In this document: positions 15,239-22,367 of the stretch, one piece after another
Position numbering within the stretch: position 1 is the first letter of the stretch
Layout of the letters: the number at the start of each line of letters is the position of its first letter
Position numbers and translations under genes: made by a program
The notes under the pieces: model-generated
Seen by the model: only the letters and a program-made list of their open reading frames with translations
What the model was told of the DNA's origin: nothing
Database searches by the model: none
Assembly: GCA_035552655.1 (NCBI GenBank)
Contig: DASZLD010000078.1
Span: 1-25,015 of the forward strand
From: DASXMT01 sp035552655
GTDB taxonomy: Bacteria; Actinomycetota; Acidimicrobiia; Acidimicrobiales; RAAP-2
DNA length: 25,015 nucleotides
Direction: 5' to 3'

Positions 15239-15856
15239 TCAGGGATGGGCATCCCGGCGGCGCTTGATCTCGAACACCTGGGTCAGTGCGGCGAAGCCGG
15301 TCACGACCTGCCACAGCCGATCGGCGTCGGTACCGGTCGGCGTGGGGGCGAGCACGGGACCGAAGAACCCGCGCTGACCATCGAGGGTGGACAGCACGAT
15401 AACCGGTGAGCCGGCGTCGTCACCGGAGAACACCTGGGCGGCACGACGGGAGGCGGCCACATCGGCGTCGAGGCTGGCGTCGTCCAACGCGGCCAGGTAG
15501 TCCTGACCACCCGCCTGGGTCAGCGTCGCCTCGATCAGCTCTCGTGAAGGGCTCGTCTTGTCCTCATGGAGGGCGATGCCGTAGCCGGTGTAGAACGCGG
15601 CGATCATGTCATCGTCCTTACGGGCATGGGCCGCTTCGACCACACGCAGAAACGAGCGGCTGGCCCGCGCTCCCTCCCGATACTGGTCGGGGACGGCATC
15701 CAACGGCGCGCCGTCGCTCAACTCGAAGGCTCGGTAGGACAGGGGCAGACCGAGCCGGGCGGTGACGTCGACCAACCATCGTGAGGTGCGCCAGGTCCAC
15801 GGACACATGGGGTCGAAGTGGTAGGCCACAGCAGTGACATCACCGGTTGTGCTCAT
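15239..15856 (-). CDS. DsbA-like thioredoxin-fold protein, Rv2466c-type, with CPWT motif
   Basis: This 205-residue protein resembles the DsbA-fold mycothiol-dependent reductase Rv2466c of Mycobacterium tuberculosis. The resemblance covers the YHFDPMCPWTWRTSRWL start, PDQYREGAR, an inserted helical domain, and the C-terminal RGFFGPVLAP...DRLWQVVTGFAALTQVFEIKR. The active site is C18-P-W-T21, where Rv2466c has C-P-W-C. The resolving Cys is absent, so a monothiol or glutaredoxin-like mechanism, or loss of redox activity, is possible. ATG 15856 is chosen because an AGGAGG site lies 5 nt upstream; an in-frame ATG at 15871 overlaps that site. It is cytosolic, with no signal peptide. It converges on the precursor gene and is a separate transcription unit. 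A link to the peptide cassette rests on proximity only. Confidence 0.85.
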   Translation of the reverse strand: MSTTGDVTAVAYHFDPMCPWTWRTSRWLVDVTARLGLPLSYRAFELSDGAPLDAVPDQYREGARASRSFLRVVEAAHARKDDDMIAAFYTGYGIALHEDKTSPSRELIEATLTQAGGQDYLAALDDASLDADVAASRRAAQVFSGDDAGSPVIVLSTLDGQRGFFGPVLAPTPTGTDADRLWQVVTGFAALTQVFEIKRRRDAHP

Positions 15857-15886
15857 GAAGCCCTCCTCCATTGTCGACAGGTGCGA

Positions 15887-17026
15887 TCAGGACTCGACAG
15901 CATGTCCTCCGACCGAACGGCGCATGGCCGCGTGGAGACCGTCGGGAGTGAGCACGCCGAGATAGCGGCCGGACTCGGCCACCGGGATCCAGCTGACATC
16001 GCGTTGGAGCATCTCGGCCAGCGCCGTTCGCATCGAAGATCCCAGTGGCACCTCGACTGCGAACCGGGTGAGCCGATCGCTCACCAGTCCGTCGAGCCCC
16101 GGGTCGAGCGGCACCCAGCCCCCGAGGACGCCGTCCTCGTCGACCACGACGGCCCAGCGGCTCTCGGCCATCGTCTCACCTGACCCCGGCCCGGGCTGCG
16201 CCGCCGCCCGGGCCTCGGCCATGGTCAGGGCGGGCCCGACCACTGGCGGATGGTCCAGATCGTCAACGGCAATGTGCACGACGGCCAGCCGGCGCACCCC
16301 TCGATCCGAGCCCACGAAGTCGGCCACGAATTCGGTGGCCGGATGACCCAGGATCTCCGCCGGAGTGTCGTACTGCTCGAGCACTCCGCCCTTGGACAGC
16401 ACGGCGATGCGATCACCCAACTTGGCCGCCTCTTCGAGGTCGTGGGTAACGAACACGATGGTCTTGTTCAGCTCGGACTGCAGCTCGAGGAACTGGTTCT
16501 GGAGCCGTTGACGGGTGACCGGGTCGACGGCGGCGAACGGCTCGTCCATCAACAGCACGGGCGGATCGGCACCCAGCGCCCGGGCCACGCCCACCCGCTG
16601 GCGCTCACCTCCGGAGAGCTCGTGAGGGAACCGTCGTCCGTAGTCCTCGGGGTCGAGGCCGACCAGATCGAGCAGCTCGACCACTCGGGCCTGCACCCGC
16701 TCCTTGTCCCAACCGAGGAGGCGCGGGACGGTGGCTACGTTGTCGAAGATGCGGCGGTGGGGGAACAGGCCACCTTGTTGGATGACGTACCCGATCCCCC
16801 GGCGCAACGTCACCGGGTCCATGGTCAGCACGTTCTGGTCGCCAATCAGGATGCGGCCACCAGTGGGCTCGATGAGCCGATTGATCATGCGGAGGGTCGT
16901 GGTCTTGCCGCAACCCGAGGGGCCGATCAGTATGCACAGCTCCCCATCGGGAACGGTCAGGCTGAGGGCATCGACGGCCACCTCGCGTGACCCGTACCGT
17001 TTCGACACGGCGTCGAGCGTGATCAT
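15887..17026 (-). CDS. Glycine betaine/choline-type (OpuC/ProV-like) ABC transporter ATPase with CBS domains
   Basis: This 379-residue protein is an importer ATPase of the quaternary-amine uptake family. It has Walker A GPSGCGKTT (35-43), Q-loop IGYVIQQGGLFPHRRI, signature LSGGERQRVGVARAL, Walker B PVLLMDEPFAAVD and switch His in VFVTHD. ELNKTIVFVTHDLEEAAKLGDRIAVL is typical of OpuA/OpuC ATPases. A C-terminal ~110 residues (VVVDEDGVLGGWVPL, then VSWIPVAESGRYLGVLTPDGLHAAM) look like a CBS pair, which in OpuA senses ionic strength. It is transcribed divergently from the two permeases and the binding protein; the 87-bp gap holds both promoters. On minus, TAACGT lies 9 nt before the ATG. Substrate (betaine, choline or another osmolyte) is inferred from family alone. 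Confidence 0.92.
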   Translation of the reverse strand: MITLDAVSKRYGSREVAVDALSLTVPDGELCILIGPSGCGKTTTLRMINRLIEPTGGRILIGDQNVLTMDPVTLRRGIGYVIQQGGLFPHRRIFDNVATVPRLLGWDKERVQARVVELLDLVGLDPEDYGRRFPHELSGGERQRVGVARALGADPPVLLMDEPFAAVDPVTRQRLQNQFLELQSELNKTIVFVTHDLEEAAKLGDRIAVLSKGGVLEQYDTPAEILGHPATEFVADFVGSDRGVRRLAVVHIAVDDLDHPPVVGPALTMAEARAAAQPGPGSGETMAESRWAVVVDEDGVLGGWVPLDPGLDGLVSDRLTRFAVEVPLGSSMRTALAEMLQRDVSWIPVAESGRYLGVLTPDGLHAAMRRSVGGHAVES

Positions 17027-17100
17027 AGGGTCGCCACGTTATCCACCGGCAGCGGTCAACGATCCCGTGACTTCTCCGACACGATCCCGTGCCTGCCCGC

Positions 17101-17106
17101 TAACCT
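17101..17106 (+). promoter_or_regulatory. -10 element of the osmolyte permease operon (leaderless)
   Basis: TAACCT is followed by 7 nt and then ATG 17114, and there is no purine-rich ribosome-binding site between them. This fits a leaderless transcript. No convincing -35 hexamer is visible at the expected distance. Confidence 0.4.
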
Positions 17107-17113
17107 CCAGCGG

Positions 17114-17794
17114 ATGCTGGCTGCCGAGCCGTTCTTCCGCTGGAACTACGTCAGCGGCAACTGGCACCAGATCGCCTCCGATCTGGTGCAGCACATCGAA
17201 CTGACGCTGATCGCCGTCGGTATCGGACTGCTCATCTCCCTCCCCCTGTCCCTACTGGCGTGGCGGTACCGGCTGGTCCGGCCCCCGGTGTTCGGGATCG
17301 CCAGTGCGCTCTACATCATCCCGTCGCTGGCCCTCTTCGCCATCCTCGGTCCCATCACCGGCTACGTGGCCTCGTATACGACCGCAGAGTTCGCACTGGT
17401 GGGCTACACCCTGCTCATCCTCATCTGGAACACGGTCGCCGGTCTCAATGCGGTACCCGACGATGCGCGCCAAGCGGCGCGGGCCATGGGCTACTCACCA
17501 GGGTGGGCCCTGGTGAAGGTGGACTTCCCCCTGGCTCTTCCCTACGTCTTTGCCGGGTTGCGGGTGGCCACCTCCACCGTGATCGGGCTGGTCACGGTGA
17601 CCGCCCTCATCGGGCTGGGTGGTCTCGGTCAGCTGATCACCTACGGCTTCAACGCCCAGTACTACACCCCCATCATCGTCGGCCTGGTCCTTTCCGTCGT
17701 CTTGGCCGCCATCGCCGATCTCCTCTTGGTGCTCATCGAACGGGTGGCCCTTCCCTGGGCCCGCTCGGGTCGTCGGGTCAGGGGAACGGGCTGA
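17114..17794 (+). CDS. OpuC/ProW-like ABC transporter permease 1
   Basis: This 226-residue inner-membrane protein has about five to six hydrophobic segments, starting with HIELTLIAVGIGLLISLPLSLLAW (~28-50). It carries the binding-protein-dependent permease loop at 114-140 (VPDDARQAARAMGYSPGW, then KVDFPLALPYVFAGLR), the site that docks the ATPase. LYIIPSLALFAILGPITGY is characteristic of OpuCB/OpuCD-type proteins. It is followed by a second, related permease with a 1-nt gap. The two presumably form a heterodimer with the divergent ATPase at 15887-17026 and the binding protein at 18600-19511. The start rests on position and the leaderless -10 upstream rather than on a ribosome-binding site. 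Confidence 0.9.
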   Translation: MLAAEPFFRWNYVSGNWHQIASDLVQHIELTLIAVGIGLLISLPLSLLAWRYRLVRPPVFGIASALYIIPSLALFAILGPITGYVASYTTAEFALVGYTLLILIWNTVAGLNAVPDDARQAARAMGYSPGWALVKVDFPLALPYVFAGLRVATSTVIGLVTVTALIGLGGLGQLITYGFNAQYYTPIIVGLVLSVVLAAIADLLLVLIERVALPWARSGRRVRGTG

Positions 17795-17795
17795 C

Positions 17796-18521
17796 ATGCA
17801 CTTCATCGAATCGGTCTTCCACTGGTTCACCACCTCGGCCAACTGGACGGGGCCCAATGGCATCCTCCAGCTCTTCTACAACCAGGCCAAGCTGTCCGTC
17901 GCCGTCGTGGTCGGCGCGCTGATCGTCGGCGGTGGACTCGGGGTCATCCTCGGTCACACCGGCCGGGGCGGCCTGGTGGCGGTCAATGCGGCCAACGCCT
18001 TTCGGGCCGTACCCACCCTGGCCCTCCTTACCTTGTTGGCCATTCAGCCCAACATCTCCCTCACGTGGAGCGGCTTCCTGGCCTCGTGGATTGCCCTGTT
18101 CATTCTGGCAGTGCCGCCCATCCTCACCAACACCTACGTGGGGATGCGGAACGTGGACGGCGACGTGCGCGACGCGGCCAAAGCCATGGGACTCTCCGGT
18201 GGCCAGGTCCTCCGACGGGTTGAGGCGCCACTGGCCCTGCCCTTCATCATGGCCGGCGTCCGCACCGCCTCGATCGAGGTGGTGGCCACGTCCACCCTCG
18301 CCGCCTACGTGAGCTACAGCGATCTGGGCACGTTCGTCATCTCCGGCCTGAACGGTCAGGACAATGTCGAAGCGTTCGGTGGCGCCATCCTGGTCGCCGT
18401 CCTGGCCGCCCTCGTCGCCGTGGGCCTCGGTCTCGTGCAGCGCTGGTTGACGCCCCTGCCCATGCGCCATCAGTCGAGGCGACAGGGCGTGCTGGGAAGC
18501 GGTGCTATCCCAGTAACTTGA
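17796..18521 (+). CDS. OpuC/ProW-like ABC transporter permease 2
   Basis: This 241-residue membrane protein is paralogous to the preceding permease. Hydrophobic segments include LSVAVVVGALIVGGGLGVIL (~33-52) and WIALFILAVPPILTNTY (~98-114). The ATPase-docking loop is at ~119-149 (NVDGDVRDAAKAMGLSGG, then VEAPLALPFIMAGVR). FRAVPTLALLTLLA matches the conserved segment of OpuCD-type permeases. Its ATG follows the upstream TGA by 1 nt, so translation is coupled. The ~20-residue polar tail after the last helix (MRHQSRRQGVLGSGAIPVT) is not conserved. It should pair with permease 1 as the membrane part of the osmolyte importer. Confidence 0.9.
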   Translation: MHFIESVFHWFTTSANWTGPNGILQLFYNQAKLSVAVVVGALIVGGGLGVILGHTGRGGLVAVNAANAFRAVPTLALLTLLAIQPNISLTWSGFLASWIALFILAVPPILTNTYVGMRNVDGDVRDAAKAMGLSGGQVLRRVEAPLALPFIMAGVRTASIEVVATSTLAAYVSYSDLGTFVISGLNGQDNVEAFGGAILVAVLAALVAVGLGLVQRWLTPLPMRHQSRRQGVLGSGAIPVT

Positions 18522-18599
18522 TAAATAAGACCTTCTGAGTCATGATTACAGTTGTGTTACGAGCGGTTGACGCACAGCGCGCGCGGGAAAGGTAACGAA
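18522..18599 (+). promoter_or_regulatory. Intergenic region before the osmolyte-binding protein gene
   Basis: This 78-bp gap is unusually AT-rich at its start for this window. It contains TACAGT (18547-18552), a TANNNT-type -10, and TTGACG (18567-18572), a -35-like hexamer without a well-placed -10. GAAAGG lies before ATG 18600. An extra promoter raising binding-protein expression relative to the permeases is plausible but not shown. Confidence 0.3.
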
Positions 18600-19511
18600 A
18601 TGCCACTGAAAAGACTGCTACTCGCCGGCGTGGCCACATTGTTGTTGTCGACGCTGGCCTTCCCGGCCGCGGTGTCGTCGGCAGCCAGCTCCAAGCCGAC
18701 CATCATCATCGGGTCGACCAATTTCGAGGAACAGGCCATCGTGTCCAACCTCTACGGCGACGTCCTCCAAAAGGCGGGCTACACGGTCAAGGTGGAGCCG
18801 GCTCTGGGCACCCGTCAAGTCGTCGTCCCTGCGTTGGAAAAGGGTCAGCTCGACGTGGAGCCCGACTATGCCGGAACCCTGCTCGACTACCTGAATGGCG
18901 GAGCGGTCGTCGTCGCCGGCAACAACATCCTCACCGCCGTCCCCGCGCTCAAGGCCAAGTTGGCCAAGTACGGGGTCACCGTGCTCAACCCGGCACCGGC
19001 CGTCGACACCAACGTGTTCGCCGTTACCAAAGCCACGGCCACCAAGTACCACCTGACCACGCTGTCCAGCCTGAAGCCGGTGGCATCCAAGCTCACCCTG
19101 GGCGGACCACCGGAGTGTCCGCAGAACGCCGGCTGCGAGAAAGGTCTCAAATCGCTCTACGGCCTGAACTTCTCCAGCTTCAAGTCCCTGGACGAAGCCG
19201 GTCCGCTGAGCGTGGCCGCTCTGAAGAACGGTGAGGTCCAGGTGGTCGAGCTGTTCTCCAGCGATGGCACGGTGGTGTCCAACCATTTCGTGGCCCTCAC
19301 CGACAACAAGCACCTCGAGCCGGCCGACCACATCATCCCCGTCATCCGCACGTCGGCTGACTCGGCCGGCGTGGCCAAGGCGCTCAACGCCCTGTCGGCC
19401 AAGCTGACCACGGCCCAGATCTCCAAGCTGAACCTGCTGGTCACCGGGCCCCAGAAGGAGTCGCCCGCCTCGGTGGCCCAGACCTGGCTGCAGCAACAGG
19501 GCCTGGCCTGA
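18600..19511 (+). CDS. Osmolyte (OpuCC/OsmF-like) ABC transporter substrate-binding protein
   Basis: This 303-residue secreted protein is of the OpuAC family. A signal peptide is clear (MPLKRLLLAGVATLLLSTLAF, cleavage probably near residues 26-31, AVSSAASS). The mature part has IIIGSTNFEEQAIVSNLYGDVL, LGTRQVVVPALEKGQLDVEPDYAGTLL and GPPECPQNAGCEKGLKSLYGL. The two Cys in this last segment probably form the disulfide seen in OsmF-type proteins. ATG 18600 is chosen because the signal peptide begins there, with GAAAGG upstream. No lipobox Cys follows the signal peptide; in a single-membrane actinobacterium a binding protein without a lipid anchor is unexpected. It is the fourth component of the importer. 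Ligand is not determined; aromatic-cage residues were not mapped. Confidence 0.9.
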   Translation: MPLKRLLLAGVATLLLSTLAFPAAVSSAASSKPTIIIGSTNFEEQAIVSNLYGDVLQKAGYTVKVEPALGTRQVVVPALEKGQLDVEPDYAGTLLDYLNGGAVVVAGNNILTAVPALKAKLAKYGVTVLNPAPAVDTNVFAVTKATATKYHLTTLSSLKPVASKLTLGGPPECPQNAGCEKGLKSLYGLNFSSFKSLDEAGPLSVAALKNGEVQVVELFSSDGTVVSNHFVALTDNKHLEPADHIIPVIRTSADSAGVAKALNALSAKLTTAQISKLNLLVTGPQKESPASVAQTWLQQQGLA

Positions 19512-19560
19512 TCCCGCTCGTCCACGGCGGAAGCGACGTCCATTGCTGAGGAACCGCCCG

Positions 19561-19566
19561 TAGCAT
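19561..19566 (+). promoter_or_regulatory. -10 element of the molybdopterin oxidoreductase/cytochrome b operon (leaderless)
   Basis: TAGCAT is followed by 6 nt and then GTG 19573, with no ribosome-binding site in between. This matches the TANNNT-N6/7-start layout seen for other genes in the window. The -35 region is not recognisable. Confidence 0.4.
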
Positions 19567-19572
19567 CGGTAG

Positions 19573-20283
19573 GTGCCTTCCCTGTCAACCCGGCCCACGG
19601 ACCGGCCCAAGCGGGTAGGGCGACGGGTGTTCATCGGCATGGTCGCCCTGGGAGCGGCCGGGGTCGCCTTCGGAGCCCGGGTGCAGAGCGTGGTCGGGAG
19701 CGCCCTCGGATCAGGACTGGGCGGCTTGCTGCCCGGTGGTGACCGCTTCCGGATCTACACCATCACCGATTCCTTCCCCCAGATTGCTCGCTCGAGCTAT
19801 CGGCTCCAGGTCACCGGCATGGTCGACACTCCGCTCGAGCTCACGGTGGACGACATCGAAGCCATGCCCCGCACCAAGCTGGTCAAGGACTTCCAGTGCG
19901 TGACCGGTTGGCGGGTGCCGCAGGTCCACTGGGAAGGAGTCCGGCTGTCCGACGTACTGGACGCAGCCGGTCTCCACGCCAGTGCGGGCGGCGTCGAATT
20001 CGAATCGTACGACGGAGCCGACACCGAGAGCCTCACGCTCGACCAGGCCCAGCGGCCCGACGTCATCGTCGCCTATCGCATGCTCAGCGCGCCGATCACG
20101 ACCGAGCACGGTGGGCCGGTCCGTCTCTACGTGGCGCCCATGTATGGCTACAAGTCGTTGAAATGGTTGTCTGCCATCCGGGTGGTAAAGGAGCCCCTTC
20201 CCGGCTACTGGGAGAACAACGGCTACTCGAACGACGCGTGGGTCGGTAGCTCGAACGGCCGCAGTGACAAGCCGATCGGCTAG
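19573..20283 (+). CDS. Tat-exported molybdopterin-dependent oxidoreductase (sulfite-oxidase fold)
   Basis: This 236-residue protein has a twin-arginine signal: R17-R18-V-F-I-G followed by a weakly hydrophobic stretch (~19-53). The mature domain has the sulfite-oxidase/MsrP-type molybdopterin fold. Markers are YRLQVTGMVDTPLELTVDDIEAMPRTKLVKDFQCVTGWRV, with Cys109 as the expected molybdenum ligand, then WEGVRLSDVL, GGPVRLYVAPMYGYKSLKWL and IRVVKE. It is short, a catalytic domain only, without the C-terminal dimerisation domain of sulfite oxidases. Start GTG 19573 is supported by the TAGCAT -10 six bases upstream. The next gene, a membrane cytochrome b, overlaps it by 20 nt, so together they resemble a YedYZ/MsrPQ-like periplasmic reductase or dehydrogenase. 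The physiological substrate is unknown. Confidence 0.87.
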   Translation: MPSLSTRPTDRPKRVGRRVFIGMVALGAAGVAFGARVQSVVGSALGSGLGGLLPGGDRFRIYTITDSFPQIARSSYRLQVTGMVDTPLELTVDDIEAMPRTKLVKDFQCVTGWRVPQVHWEGVRLSDVLDAAGLHASAGGVEFESYDGADTESLTLDQAQRPDVIVAYRMLSAPITTEHGGPVRLYVAPMYGYKSLKWLSAIRVVKEPLPGYWENNGYSNDAWVGSSNGRSDKPIG

Positions 20284-20983
20284 TCGGGGCCAGGGGCCAC
20301 CGACCGGCGCCGACTCGGCGACGTCGTCTCGCCACCTGCTTCGCTTCGACCGCGTCGAGCGGGTGGCCCACTGGGCCACCGCGCTGCTCTTCGGCATCCT
20401 CATGGCCACCGCACTCCCGCTCTACTTCGTTCAAGTGGAGAGCATCGTCGGGCGGCGGGCCCTGGTGGCCGACATCCACACGTGGTCCGGTGTCGCCCTC
20501 CCGGTGCCCCTGATCATCTCGTTGGCCGGTCCCTGGGGGGCACGGATGCGACGGGACGTGCGGCGCTTCAACCTGTGGACAGCCGCCGAGATTCGCTGGT
20601 TGTGGTCGTTGGGGCGAGAGCGGATCCCCAAGCCGGGCAAGTTCAATCCCGGTCAGAAGCTCAATGCGTTGTTCATCGCCGGCGCCATCGTGGTCATGTT
20701 CGGAACCGGCTTCGTCTTGAAGTGGTTCCGGTTCTTCCCGCTGAGCTGGCGAACGGGAGCCACCTTCGTGCACGACGTGCTGGCCCTGGGTGTGTTCATC
20801 GTGGTCTTCGGCCACATCGCCTTCGCCGTGAGTCACCGGGACGCCCTTCGATCGATGATCAAGGGTTGGGTGACGGTGGGATGGGCCAAGCGCCATGCTT
20901 CCGGATGGCTCCAGGAAGAAGAAGCGGCCCGATCAGAAACCGAGGCGGAGCCGATCTCGGCCACCTCGGCGCCCCGAGGTTAG
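20264..20983 (+). CDS. Membrane cytochrome b (formate-dehydrogenase-gamma/b561-like)
   Basis: This 239-residue protein has about four membrane helices: near 33-55, 70-90, 135-153 and 168-190. His36 (RVAHW), His72 (IHTWSG), His170 (FVHDVLAL) and His184 (VFGHIAF) are well placed as heme b ligands. FNPGQKLNALFIAG is typical of formate-dehydrogenase gamma subunits and related cytochromes b. It differs from MsrQ, which has six helices. The GTG start lies inside the molybdopterin gene (20-nt overlap); no better start is seen before the first helix. It would pass electrons between the quinone pool and the Tat-exported enzyme. The acidic, Ser/Ala-rich C-terminal tail (~215-239) is likely cytoplasmic. 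Its 3' end overlaps the convergent amidohydrolase by 4 nt. Confidence 0.85.
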   Translation: MTSRSASRGQGPPTGADSATSSRHLLRFDRVERVAHWATALLFGILMATALPLYFVQVESIVGRRALVADIHTWSGVALPVPLIISLAGPWGARMRRDVRRFNLWTAAEIRWLWSLGRERIPKPGKFNPGQKLNALFIAGAIVVMFGTGFVLKWFRFFPLSWRTGATFVHDVLALGVFIVVFGHIAFAVSHRDALRSMIKGWVTVGWAKRHASGWLQEEEAARSETEAEPISATSAPRG

Positions 20984-22206
20984 GGCCGGGTGACCTTCGG
21001 GGGTGCGGACGCCTCGAACTGGTAGAGCTTCTCGGCATTGCCGCGGAGGATCTTGTACTGGACGGCCGGGGACAGTCCGGCGGCGTCAAGTCGCTCGTGG
21101 GCCAGCTTGAGCGAGTGGGGCCACGTGGTGTCGGAGTGCGGGTAGTCCGTCTCGATCATCACGTTGTCCTCCCCCACCACGTCGAGCATCCCCAGCCCGG
21201 TGGCGTCGTCGATGAAGCACCCGTAGAAGTGCTCCCGATAGTCCCGGTAGACGTCGATCCTCTCGGTGTCGATGTGGGTGTCGTAGTCCTGCACCGGTCC
21301 GACATTGCCCAGGGCCTGGCCCTTGGCCACCCAGTGGCGTTGGGTTGTCCACACCTGCTGCGCCCGCTCCAGCACCCAGGGGATCCACCCGATCGAACCT
21401 TCCGACAGGGCGATCTTGATGTTCGGGAACTTCTGGAAGAGCCCGCTGAAGATCCAGTCCATGAGGCAGCCGGCCGGGCGGATCATCCCCAGTGAGAAGT
21501 TGGCCATGAACGGCGAGTCGTCGGAGATCCGGTGGAAGGTCGAGGACGAACCGATGTGGATCGAGAGCACGATCCCGAGGTCGTTGGCCGTCTGGAGCAC
21601 CGGGTCCCAATGGCCGGTGTGGATGGTGGGGAGCCCCAGGGGCTGGAAGTTCTCCGAGAAGCAGATCGAGCGGCAGCCCTTGGCGTACACCCGCTCCATC
21701 TCGGTGACAGCCAGAGCCGGGTCCCACAGCGGGATGATGGCCAGCGGGATCATCCGACCCGGGTCGGTGCCGCACCACTCATCGATCATCCAGTCGTTGT
21801 AGGCCTGCACGCAGAGCAAGGCCAACTCCTTGTCCTTGGCCTCGGCGAAGGTCTGGCCGCAGAAGCGGGGAAAGGACGGGAAGTTGAGCGAGGCCAGGAT
21901 CCCGGCATCGTTCATGTCGAGCAACCGGGCCTTGGGGTCGTAGCAACCCGGCCGCATCTCGGTATAAGGGAACCCGACGGCGGTGATGTCCTCGGGGCGG
22001 CGGCCGGCGCTGGCCCCGAGACCACCGGTCATGATCCGGATGTGCTCGTAGGCCCAGACCTCGGTACCGGTGTCGTCCACGATGACGTGGGGCGCCTCGT
22101 CCTTGTACTTGGCCGGAAGCCGATCGGTCCACACGTTGGGCGGCTCGATGATGTGGTCATCCACCGAGGTGATCCAGTTCAGGTCGTATTCGCCTTCGGT
22201 GTCCAT
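20980..22206 (-). CDS. Amidohydrolase-2 family metal-dependent hydrolase (second copy)
   Basis: This 408-residue protein belongs to the same broad family as the protein at 2010-3443 but is not a close duplicate. Markers are ITSVDDHIIEPPNVW (DxHxxE-type metal motif), LSIHIGSSSTFH (barrel His), ALSEGSIGWIPWVLERAQQVW and IETDYPHSDTTWP (Asp near the C-terminus). These Acidimicrobial/mycobacterial-type proteins are annotated as ACMSD-like or uncharacterised TIM-barrel hydrolases. The ATG has GGAGG 6 nt upstream. A TAACCT -10 lies on the minus strand at 22251-22246, leaving a ~35-nt leader. It is a single-gene unit. A decarboxylase or hydrolase reaction on a small organic acid is inferred; the substrate is unknown. 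Confidence 0.86.
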   Translation of the reverse strand: MDTEGEYDLNWITSVDDHIIEPPNVWTDRLPAKYKDEAPHVIVDDTGTEVWAYEHIRIMTGGLGASAGRRPEDITAVGFPYTEMRPGCYDPKARLLDMNDAGILASLNFPSFPRFCGQTFAEAKDKELALLCVQAYNDWMIDEWCGTDPGRMIPLAIIPLWDPALAVTEMERVYAKGCRSICFSENFQPLGLPTIHTGHWDPVLQTANDLGIVLSIHIGSSSTFHRISDDSPFMANFSLGMIRPAGCLMDWIFSGLFQKFPNIKIALSEGSIGWIPWVLERAQQVWTTQRHWVAKGQALGNVGPVQDYDTHIDTERIDVYRDYREHFYGCFIDDATGLGMLDVVGEDNVMIETDYPHSDTTWPHSLKLAHERLDAAGLSPAVQYKILRGNAEKLYQFEASAPPKVTRP

Positions 22207-22245
22207 GGGGCCCCTCCGTCGTCGCCGTTATGAGTCTCGGTTGTC

Positions 22246-22251
22246 AGGTTA
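22246..22251 (-). promoter_or_regulatory. -10 element for the second amidohydrolase
   Basis: The minus strand reads TAACCT here, about 39 nt before the ATG at 22206, and a GGAGG ribosome-binding site is in the leader. No clear -35 hexamer is seen. The rest of the 161-bp divergent gap (22207-22367) shows no other convincing element. Confidence 0.3.
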
Positions 22252-22367
22252 GCTCCCGTACCGGCGACGGGCCCGAACACGTCCGTGACCAGGCCGTTCC
22301 CTTTATTGCCGCTCGGCCGGGCGGTCAGTCCGTCGCCCAGGACGGCCTCTGTGCTTCGCTACTACCC

